Shown here in pieces: positions 16,030 through 25,000 of a DNA stretch of 64,000 nt (its first letter is position 1; every line of letters begins with the position of its first letter). Both the position numbers and the translations under genes were made by a program. This DNA comes from Larus michahellis (Eukaryota > Chordata > Aves > Charadriiformes > Laridae). The notes under the pieces were generated by a model, which saw only the letters and a program-made list of their open reading frames with translations, did not search any database and was not told the DNA's origin. The stretch lies in assembly GCF_964199755.1 (NCBI RefSeq), contig NC_133928.1, positions 62,001 through 126,000 on the forward strand, written 5' to 3'.

Positions 16030-16780
16030 AGCGGCGCTTTGGGGCTTCCCGGGGATGGGGGGGGGAGGGGCCGGGCTTCCTCCGCGTCACCGCTGACCTT
16101 TGGGGCAGGAAACCCCCTTCCCCCCCCCCTCCTTCCCCCCCCCACCCCCCCCATCCCAAAAGGCGTCCGGGGGGGGACCCGGGTGTCCGCGTCCCCCTTT
16201 CTCCGGCCAGAACCCGGAGCTTTTGCCGGGGAAGCCCCTGGTGTGGGGGGGGGGACCCTGGGCCACGTCCCCCGTGTCGTCCCCCCCCACTCCGTGTCCC
16301 CGTCCGTCCGTCCGTCCCCCCCCCACCCCCCGACACCGGCCGCCCTTTGGCCCCGCTGGCGCCGCGGGGACCTGACCCCAGGGCCCGGCCGTGCCGAGCC
16401 GCACGTACGGCCTGGCAGGGGGCCGGCCGCCGCCCGCGTCCCCCCCGCGCCCCGCACGCCGGGGTGTCCCCCCCCCACCCCCGGCCCCCACCCAGCCCAC
16501 GGGGGTTGGGGGTCCCCGCGTTGTCCCACCGCCGCGGTGGCGCCGGTGGCCGCAAGGGTGACGGTGACGGTGACGCTGCCCCATTGTTCGGCCGCTTCCT
16601 CCGGTCACAACCGCCCCCACACGCGCGCGTCCCCCCCCCACGGTGACGGTGACGAGGGGACCCAGGCGGCCGGCGGCGGCCGGGGGACCCGGGTGTCCTG
16701 AGGGGTGTCCGGGGTCCCCCACCCCGGCGGGTCCCCCTGTCCCCACGTCACCCTGGGCCACCAAGGGCCTGCGCGGGGTG
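16030..16780. other. POP7-EPO intergenic region
   Basis: No coding exon is supported. Long frames on both strands are GC-driven. CTGACCTTTGGGGCAGG near 16093 resembles half of a nuclear-receptor site. Confidence 0.5.
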
Positions 16781-16789
16781 TCCCCAGCC

Positions 16790-17390
16790 CTGTCCCGGTG
16801 TCCCCACCCTTGTCCCTGTCCCCATCCTTGTCCCCGTCCCCGTGTCCCCATCCCCAGCCCTGTCCCCATCTCCCCATCCTCGTCCCTGTCCCCATCCCGT
16901 GTCCCCATGTCCCCCTCCCCGTGTCCCCGTCTCCGTGTCCCCGTCCCCACACCCGTGCCCGTGTCCTCGTGCCCATGTGCCATCCCGGTGTCTGCCGCCC
17001 TGTCCCCATGCCACATCCCTGTGTCCCCATGCCCCTGTCCCCGCCCCTCTGTCCCCATCCCCATGTCCGTGACCCTGTCCGTGTCCCCATCCCCCTGTCC
17101 CCATCCCTGTCCCCCATCCTCATCCCCGTGTCCCCATCCCCACGTCCCCGTGTCCTTACCCCCGTGTCCCCATCCTGTGTCCCTGTCCCCACTTCTTCAC
17201 GTCCCCGTGTCCCCTGTCCCCGCATCCCCGTCCCGTGTCCCTGTCCCCGTGTTCCTGTCCCCATCCCACCTCCTCGTCCCCCCATGCCCACGTCTTTGTC
17301 CCCGTCCCCATATTCCCGTGTCCCCCTCCGTGTCCCCGTCCCCACGTCCCTCTCCCACCTCCTTTATCCCACGTCCGTGTCCCCGTCCCC
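16790..17390. repeat. CCCCGTGTCCCCATCC repeat upstream of EPO
   Basis: Tandem 6-20 base units of GTCCCC(A/G)T type. This repeat family recurs in TFR2 introns 11, 15 and 17 and in EPHB4 introns. Confidence 0.9.
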
Positions 17391-17399
17391 GTCCCCCCC

Positions 17400-17703
17400 C
17401 CCCGCCCCCGCCATCCCGGCGCCGTCCCCGCGTGGCCGGGGAGGGGGGTGGCCCGTGGCCAGGGGCCGACGTGCGGCGGCCGGCGCGGCCTTTTCCTCGA
17501 CGGCCGAACCTTTGCGGGGGGTGGGGGTGGGGGGGGGAACCAAACGGACGGGGAAACCCCCCCCCCCCCCCGCCCCCCCCCAACAAGGGCCCTTCCGGCC
17601 CCGCGGCCCCTCGGATCAAACATTAACCGGGGACGGGGACGGGGGGACGCGGCGACGGGGACGGCCACAGGCCCGGGGCCACCCAGGGACCCCCCCCCGT
17701 GCC
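17400..17703 (+). promoter_or_regulatory. EPO proximal promoter region
   Basis: About 300 bases of non-repetitive, CpG-rich DNA precede the EPO start. No TATA box is seen. Two HIF-type cores occur, GCGTG at 17430 and ACGTG at 17469. Such cores are common by chance in CpG-rich DNA. Confidence 0.45.
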
Positions 17704-18310
17704 ATGAGCAGCCGGCGATGGGGGCGGCGGGTGAGTGGGGTGGGGGGCGGCCGGACGCCTGGGTCCACCTTGGGGGGGGGGGGGGGGGTCGGGGGGGGTC
17801 CCGTGGCGGGGGTGACGGGAGCGACTGGGGATGGGGCATCCTGGGAAGCGGGTGGTGGGAGGGGACCCAGGCGTCTGGGGAGGGGGGGGGACACACTGGG
17901 GAGGGGGGGGGACACAACACCTGGGGGTCCCATGGGGACACTGCGTGGGGGGGGGACCCAGGCATCCGGGCACCCCTCGGCCCCGGGGTCATTCATAGTG
18001 GGGAGGGGACGCAGGCGGCCGGGGGGGGGGGGGGGGTCACAGGTGACACTGGGGGGGACACGGGGGACCCAGGCGTCCGGGAGGGACCCAGGCATCCGTG
18101 GGGGGGGGGTCCCATGGGGACACCACGTGGGTGGGGGGGGACCCAGGCGTGCGGGCACCCCCCCATCACCGCAGGGAGGGGCTTCCCCCCCCATCCCAGT
18201 GCCCCCAGCCCCATCTCCCAGTGCCCCCAGTGGGATGGGGGGGGGTCCCTGACACCCTCCTCGCCCTCCCCTCCCCCCGCCCCCCCCAGGGCTGTGTGCG
18301 CTGCTGCTGA
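17704..18310 (+). other. Upstream ORF overlapping the EPO start
   Basis: ATG at 17704 opens a 15-codon frame across the exon 1/2 junction, ending at TGA 18308-18310. It overlaps the EPO start out of frame. It matters only if transcription starts upstream of 17704. Confidence 0.55.
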
Positions 18311-20834
18311 TGCTGTTGGGGGTCCCGGGGCGCCCCGACGGCCCCCCCTCGCTCTGCGACCCCCGGGTGATGGAGAGGTTCATCCTGGAGGCCCGCGACG
18401 CCGAGAGGGGGCTGGTGAGGGGGGGCTCGGGGACATCGCGGGGGGGAGGGGCACAGGGACCACCCGGGGGGCTTGGGAACACGGTGGGGGGCTTGGGGAC
18501 ATCATGTCGGGGGGAAGAGGGATCCCCGGGGGGGGGGGACAGGGACCCTTTGGGGGCCTGGGGACACTGAGGCAGACAGGGACCCCCTGGGATGGTCCTG
18601 GGGAGGGTTGGGGACAGTGGGGGGGGGGGACGGGACACAGGACCCCTGGGGGTCTTGGGGACACTGTCGGGGGGACAAGGACCCCTGTTGTGGCCCGGGG
18701 GGGGGCTTGGGGACAGCATGGGGTGGCTGTCAGGGGGTTTGGGGACACCGGGGGGGGACAAGGACCCCTGGGGTGGCCCTGGGGGGGGGGAGGGGGTTGG
18801 GGACAGCGTGGGGCCGGGTGGGTGGCAGCGTCCCCCTCCCACCCCCAACCCCCCCCCAGGCCGGCTGCGGCCCCCCCTGTGACCTGCCCGAGGCGGTGGC
18901 CGTCCCCGACCCCGGCGTCAACTTCAACAACTGGCGGCGGATGGATGTGAGTGGGGAAAACGGGGCCAAACGGAGGGAAATCGGGCAAAACCGGGGGAAA
19001 TTGGGCAAAACGGGGGGAAGTTGGGCAAAATGGGGCCAAATCGGGGGGGGGGGATTGGGTGAAATGGGGCAAAATGGGGCAGAAAATGGGTAAAATGGGG
19101 AGAAACGGGGAAAACCGGCAAAACAGGAGAACTGGGCAAAATGGGAAGAAACGGGGAAATTGGGGAAAATGGGGCAAAACAAGGCGAAAGGGGCAAACTG
19201 GGGAGAAACGGGGCAAACTGGGGAGAAACGGGGCAAACTGGGCCAAAACAAGGAGAATCGGGGTGAAATGGGGCGGGATGGAGAGAAATGGGGCTAAAGT
19301 GGGACAAATTGGGGAAAACTGGGGAGAAATGGGACGAAACGGGGGAAAATGGGGAGAGACTGGGGGTGAACTGGGATGAACTGGGGGTGATGGGGAGTGG
19401 GGGGGGGTCCCCGGGGGTGGTGGCCGTCCTGGGGTGCCCCTGGGTGTCCCCAGGCCCCTGTGTGACCCCCCCATGACCTCGTGCCTCCCCCCCCCCCCGC
19501 ATTTCACCACATCCCCAAGTGACCCCCCCCAACATCCCCATGTCCCCCTCCGTGCCCCCTGTGCCCCCCTGACCCCCCCCCCAAGTCCCTGTGTCCCCTG
19601 ATATCCTCATGTCCCCCTCACCCCCCCCGTGCCCCCCCCAATGTCCCCACGTCCCCCCAGGCCCCTAATGTCCCCCTGTGACCCCCATGACCTCCAACGT
19701 CCCCCCCCATGCCCCCCGAGCCCCCATGTCCCTGTGCCCCCTGACGTCCCCATGTCCCCACAGGCCCCCCCAACTCCCCCCCCTCCAATGTCCCCGTGTC
19801 CCCCCCGGCACCCAATGTCCCCAAGTGCCCCCCCCCATGACCCCGTGCCCCCCAATGTCTCCCCATGCCCCCCCCCCCCCGCCGTGCCCCCTCCCGTGCC
19901 CCCCCCTGTGACCCCGGTCCCTGCCCGCAGGCGGGGGCGCGGGCGCGCGAGGTGGGGGGGGGCCAGGCGGTGCTGGTGGCCGCCGTCCTGCGGGCACGGG
20001 AGCTGCTGCCGGACCCCCGCCTGCGCCCCACGCTCGACCGGGCCTACAGCGCGGCCCGCAGCCTGGCCCACCTCCTGCGGGGGGTCCCCGCCCCGGTACG
20101 GGGGACTGCGGGGGGGCGGGGGGTGTCCCTGTCCCAGTACAGGGGGGCTGGAGGGGTCCTGGGGGGGGTCCCTGCCCTGGTATGGGGGTCCTGGGGGGGG
20201 GGGGTGTCCCTGCACCACTATAGGGGGGCTGGGGGAGCCTGGGGGCGTCCTGGGGGTCCTGGGGGGGCCCTTGCCCCAGTATGGGGGACTGGGGGGGGTC
20301 GGGTGGGGGGTCTCTGTCCCACTACAGGGGGGGCTGGAGGGGTCTGGGGGGAGGTCCTGGGGGGTCCCTGCCCTGGTATAGGGGTCCTGAGGGGGGGGTC
20401 CCTGGCCCCTTATAGGGGAGATGGGGAGGTCCTGGGGGGGCGGGGTGGGGGGCTCCTTGCCCTGGTATGGGGGGGGTCTGGGGAGGTGCCTGGAGGGGGG
20501 GGGCGGGAATGGGGTCCTGGGGGGGGGGGGGGGCGGGAATTGGGGGTCATGGAAGGTTTTGGTGGGGGGGGTGGGGGTGGGGGGGTGTCCCACCCTGGTA
20601 TGGGGGTCCCTGGAGGGGGGGGATGGGGGAATGGGGGTTCCCACCCCAGTGATGGTGGGGGAGGGGGGCGTCAGTGGTCTCTGACACCCCCCCTCCTCCC
20701 CCCCCAGACCCCCTCCCCGACCTCCCCCCCCCCCCGGGGTGCGGGTGCGGAGCCTGGCGCGGCTGCTGGGGGTGCACAGCAGCTTCCTGCGCGGCAAGGT
20801 CCGGCTCTTCCTCGCCGACGCCTGTCAGCGATGA
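17718..20834 (+). CDS. EPO: EPO, erythropoietin
   Basis: Five exons: 17718-17730, 18290-18414, 18860-18946, 19931-20095, 20708-20834. EPO is the secreted four-helix cytokine that drives red-cell production through EPOR. Exon 1 supplies 13 coding bases and exon 3 is 87 bases, both as in human. Seen: signal peptide MGAAGLCALLLMLLGVPG; helix A SLCDPRVMERFILEARDAE; a CGPPC loop (human CAEHC); VPDPGVNFNNWRRM; ARSLAHLLRG (human LRSLTTLLRA); C-terminus FLRGKVRLFLADACQR (human FLRGKLKLYTGEACRTGDR). All four disulphide cysteines are present. No N-X-S/T sequon exists. Start 17718 was chosen because the ATG at 17704 runs into a stop after splicing. Exon 5 needs a one-base shift at a 12-C run (20724-20735) to enter the FLRGK frame: an assembly error, unusual splicing or real damage. 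Confidence 0.92.
18420..18830. repeat. GGGGACAAGGACCCCTGGGG repeat, EPO intron 2
   Basis: Degenerate units of about 55-65 bases with TTGGGGACA and AGGGACCCCTGGG. Confidence 0.8.
18950..19395. repeat. GGGGAGAAACGGGGCAAACT repeat, EPO intron 3
   Basis: Purine-rich tandem units of about 11-21 bases (GGGGCAAACTGGGGAGAAAC), G-rich and nearly T-free on this strand. Confidence 0.9.
19460..19925. repeat. CCCATGTCCCC repeat, EPO intron 3 (3' part)
   Basis: C-rich tandem of AATGTCCCC, CATGACC and GTGCCCCC units running up to the exon 4 acceptor. Confidence 0.8.
20070..20690 (+). repeat. Exon-edge minisatellite, EPO intron 4
   Basis: The 3' edge of exon 4 with its donor (GGTCCCCGCCCCG/GTACGGGGGACTG) is the first unit of an array of about nine degenerate copies, for example GGTCCCTGCCCTGGTATGGG. 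Several copies keep a GTATGG donor-like core (20180, about 20277, 20465, about 20597). Confidence 0.75.
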
Positions 20835-20836
20835 CG

Positions 20837-21048
20837 GACAGCTGTCAATCACCCACCAGACCCCGCCCCCCCCCCCTTATCCGCCCCCCCCCCCCCTTCC
20901 TTTCACTCCCCCCCACCTCGACCCCCCCCCTGCGGACCCTCCCCCCGGCACGTTGGACGTCCCGGCAGGTGATTGACAGCTGTCAATCATCCTCCGGTGG
21001 AGCGACAGGCCCAGGCCCGGCGGGCGATTGATTGACAGCTGTCACTCA
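20837..21048. promoter_or_regulatory. Three palindromic PBX-MEIS/E-box motifs after EPO stop
   Basis: 20970-20989 is the perfect 20-base palindrome TGATTGACAGCTGTCAATCA. Partial copies are at 20837-20851 and 21029-21048. Each half is TGATTGACAG, the PBX:MEIS/PREP composite consensus, and the centre is the E-box CAGCTG. The first copy starts three bases after the EPO stop. Confidence 0.7.
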
Positions 21049-21557
21049 GGGGAGACGCAGCCCCCCCCCCCCCCCCCCAATTCCCCCCCCCCCCGTAACT
21101 TAATGCGAACATGAGAGTATTTATCTGAGCTGTGCCCCCTCCCCCCCCCGCCTCCTCCCTGCGCCTGGAGCCCCCCCCCGAACCCTGTGGGACCCCCGAA
21201 AACCCCTGGGTGTCCCCCCCCCATGGACACCTGGGTCCTCCCCCCCGAGCTTGGAACCGCCCCCCCCGGACGCCTGGGTCCCCCTAAACCTCCTGGAGCG
21301 CCCCCCCCCCCCCGCCCCCAGGACAGCTGGGTTCCCCATGACTCCCCGTCCCCGGGGACCCCGATGAACCGCCCCCCCCCCCCACCACCGCCCCGAGGTC
21401 AACCCCTGGACGCCTGGGTCCCCCCCCCGGACACCTGGGTCCCCCCAGAGACCCTGGGACACCCCCACCCCCCACCCCGGCCCTGGTCGCCTGGGTCCCC
21501 TCTTCCCTCCACACACACACCCCCCCCCCGGCCCCCCCGGGGTCATTGACCGGGGTC
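21049..21557. other. EPO-TFR2 intergenic region
   Basis: No gene is seen. GTATTTATCTGAG near 21117 carries an ATTTA motif and, on the minus strand, AGATAA. No AATAAA for EPO was found, so the EPO 3' end is undefined. From 21170 the region holds GGACGCCTGGGTCC-type repeats. Confidence 0.5.
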
Positions 21558-21565
21558 AGATAAGG
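21558..21565 (+). promoter_or_regulatory. GATA motif between EPO and TFR2
   Basis: AGATAAGG, a WGATAR GATA-factor site, about 525 bases upstream of the TFR2 ATG. It could serve TFR2 or EPO. Confidence 0.4.
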
Positions 21566-22084
21566 GGCAGCCAGACCGGGCGGCGCCGGGGCGGGGCCTC
21601 TGCGTGGCCACGCCCCCTTTCCCCGTAGAGCCACGCCCACTCATTGAGAAAGCCCCGTCCCTTCCCCACGAGACCACGCCCCCTCCACGAAAAGCCCCGC
21701 CCCGATTTCCCCACAAAGCCCCGCCCCTTCCCACAAGACCACGCCCCCTCCCACACAAAGCCCCGCCCCCTTTTGGCGCCTCGCGGGGGGGGGGGGGGGG
21801 CGGGGGCAGAGCGGGACCGAGCGGCCTCGGGGTGAGCGGGGTCGGGGGGGGCCTGGGGGGTGGGGGGGGCGGTTTGGGGGGTCAGGGGGGACGTGGTGGG
21901 CTCGGGGGGGGGGATTTTTGGTGGGGGGGGAACACGGGGAGGTGGCGGGGGGGACACAAAGTCTGGCTGGGGGCAAAGTCCACCCTATGGGGGGGTGGGG
22001 GGGGGGTGCAGCCTCCTGGGCCCCCCGGACCCCTCTTGGGCCCCCCCATAAGCCTCCTGGGCCCCCCCCAAGGACCCGGCAGCG

Positions 22085-25000
22085 ATGGAGACCCTGAGGC
22101 GCTGCTTCCGTGGCCGGGTAATGGCCCCCCCCCCCCGGAAAAAAAGGGGACCCAGGCGTCCGGGACACCCCAACCCCCCCAAAAAAGGGGACGCGGATCG
22201 CCCCCTCCCCCGCAAAAGGGGACCCAGATCCCCCTCCCCCCCCCGCAAAAGGGGACCCAGGTGTCCGGGCTCCCCCCTCCCCCCGCGATGGGGACCCAGA
22301 ACCTCCCCAAAAAGGGGACCCAGTTCCCCCTCCCCCCTCTAGGGGACCCAATTCCCCCCCCTTTCCCCCCAAAAAGGGGACCCCCGGCGTCCGGGACCCC
22401 ACTTCCCCCCCCCCCGACGGGGACCCACATCCCACCCCCCAGCCCCCAAAAGGGACCCCGGTGTCCAGCAAACCCCCACCCCCCCCTCCAGGGGACCCCA
22501 TTCCCCCCCCCACCTTCCCCCCCATCGAAAGAGGAGCCGGGCGTCCGGGACACCCCCTCCCCCCCCAAAAGGGCACCCAGTTCCCCCCCCATCCCCCCCA
22601 AAGGGGACCCACATCCCCCCTCCCCCCCCGTAGGGGACCCAATTCCACACACACCCCCCCCCGCCCCCCCCCTCGCCCCGCCAAAAAGGGACCCAGGTGT
22701 CCGGCCCCCCCCTCCCCCCGCGATGGGGACCCAGATCCCCCCTCCCCCCCCCAAAAGGGGCCCCAGTTCCCCCCGTCCCCACCCAAAAAGGGACCCAGGT
22801 GTCCGGGCCCCCCCTCCCCCCCCCCCCCCCGAAAGGGCCCCGTCGCCCGGGCGGGGGGTGACGCGGTGCCGCAGCCCCCGGGGGGAGGGGCCGTGTCGTA
22901 CTCCCGGCACCGGGACCCCCGGGGGGGGGGAGGGGACCCGGAGGAGGAGGAGGAGGAGGAGGGGGAGGGGCGGGGCCCCATCGTGCGTCTGCCACGCCCC
23001 CGGCCACGCCCCCGGCCACGCCCCCGGCTCCACCCACTCGCCACCCTGGCGCTGGGCTCCGCCTCCGCCTTCCTGGCCGGTAGGGATCAGCGGTGACCCC
23101 CTTACACCCCTTACCCCTCGGTATCCCCTTTTACACCTCGTTACCCTGCTTTACACCTCCTTACACCCCTTACCCCATTACACCGTTACCCCCGTTACCC
23201 CATTGCCCTCTTATACCCCTTACACCGTTACACCCTGTTACCCCCTTTACAACCCCTTACACCCCCTTCCCCCTTTCTACATCTCCTTACACCCCAATAG
23301 CCCATTACACCATCATCCCTGTTACCCCACTGCCCTGTCATACCCCTTACACCCCGTTTCCCCCCCTACACCCCCTTTTACACCCCATTACATCAGTATC
23401 CCCATTACACCATTACCCCCATTGCACCCCGTTACACCATTAGCCCCTTATACCCCATTACACCCCTTACCCCTCTGTTACCCCATTACACCCCTGTTAC
23501 ACCCCGTTACCTCATTAGCCCATTATTCCCCATTACACCCCATTACCCCATTATCCCAATTACACCCCATTAGACCCTGTTACCCCATTAGCCCATTACA
23601 CCCTGTTACACCCCCATTACCTCATTACACAGCCTGTTCCACCCCTTACCCCCCCGTTACACCCCGTTACCCCATTATCCCCACTACAGCTCGTTACACC
23701 CTCTTACACCCCATTGTTGCCCCATCATCCCCCATTACACCCCTTACCTGCCTGTTACCCAATTACACCCTGTTACCCCATTACACCCTGTTTGACCCCT
23801 TACCCCCCGTTACCCTCTTACACCCCGTTATTACCCCCCATTACGCCCCTTACCTGCCTGTTACACCATTACACCCCATTACCCCCCATTACGCCCCTTA
23901 CCTGCCTGTTACACCATTACACCCTGTTACCCCATTACCCCCGTTACACCCTCTCGTTACCCCATTATCCTGTTACACCCCGTTACCCCCCGCCCCCTCC
24001 CCTGGCCCCGCCCCCCCAGGGCTGCTGGTGGCCGGGATTGGACACTCCCCCTGCGGGGGCGGGGCGGGGGCGGGGCCTGAACCACCAGGCTCCGCCCCCG
24101 AGGAGGCGGGGGGCGGAGCCAGCGCCGAGGCCCCGCCCCCCTGGCCCCGCCTGCGGGAGCTGCTGCAGCGGCACCTGCGCGAGGAGCGGGTGGAGGCCTG
24201 GGTGCGGTGCGTGACCCCTGACCCCGGCCGTGACCCCTGACCCCTGACCCCCATCCTGACCCCATGGGAGGGGCCCCTTGTGACCCGGTTGTGTTGAGCC
24301 TGACACAACACCACCCCCCACCCCCCCCCAAACCTGGACCCCTGACCCCCCCGACCTTGACCCCTGACCCCTATGCTGACCCCTGACCCGCCCCCCCGCT
24401 CCTCACACCTGACCCCAATCGTGACCCTATGAGGTGCCGTGCTGACCCTGACCCTTAACCCTTGACCCTTGACCCCTGACCCAATCCCGACCCGGGGGGG
24501 GGTACCTTGACCCTGAAGGCCTGCCCTTGACCTCTGACCCCTGACCCTGCTGGGGGTACCCTGACCCCCAACCCTCACCCTGGGGCGGGGGGGGACACAC
24601 ACACACGCTTCCCTTTGCCCCCCCTGCCCATGACCCCTGACCCCGTCTGTGACCCCTGACCCCTGACCCCAGGGAGGTGAGCGCGGGGCCGCACGGGGCG
24701 GGGTCGGAGCGGGGGCGGGGCCTGGCGCAGGCCGTGCTGAGCGCCATGGCGGGGGCGGGGCTGAGCCGGGCCTGGAGCCGCCCCCAGCCCCTCCCCCTCC
24801 CCACGCGGTACGGGGTCAGGGGTCACCGGGGGGGTCAGAGGTCAAGGGGCATGGGGGGGGTAGGGGGTCATCGTGGGGGATGGGGGGGTCACAGGGGTCA
24901 AGGGTCATAGGGGATGGAGGAGTTCAGGGGTGGGGGGTCTCGGGGGTGGGGGGTCGCAGAAGGTCAAAGGGGTCACGGGGGGGTCACAGGAGGAGGGGGT

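Noticed and set aside
17704-17706. First ATG as the EPO start
   Set aside because: After splicing it reads 15 codons to a stop. The ATG at 17718 leaves the 13-base coding segment seen in human EPO and the right phase.
17235-18950. 571-codon plus-strand open frame over the EPO 5' region
   Set aside because: It crosses repeats and the true EPO exons in a wrong frame; low-complexity Pro/Ser/Gly sequence.
20940-20960. HIF response element in the EPO 3' region (ACGTG on the minus strand)
   Set aside because: A lone five-base core in CpG-rich DNA with no adjacent CACAG-type partner is not convincing.
23095-24000. Interstitial telomere repeat
   Set aside because: Words are TTACCCC and TTACACCCC, not CCCTAA, and lengths vary; treated as an intronic minisatellite.
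21604-24240. 878-codon plus-strand open frame
   Set aside because: It runs through TFR2 introns 1-2 and coincides with the TFR2 frame only in exon 3; stop-poor C-rich repeats explain its length.
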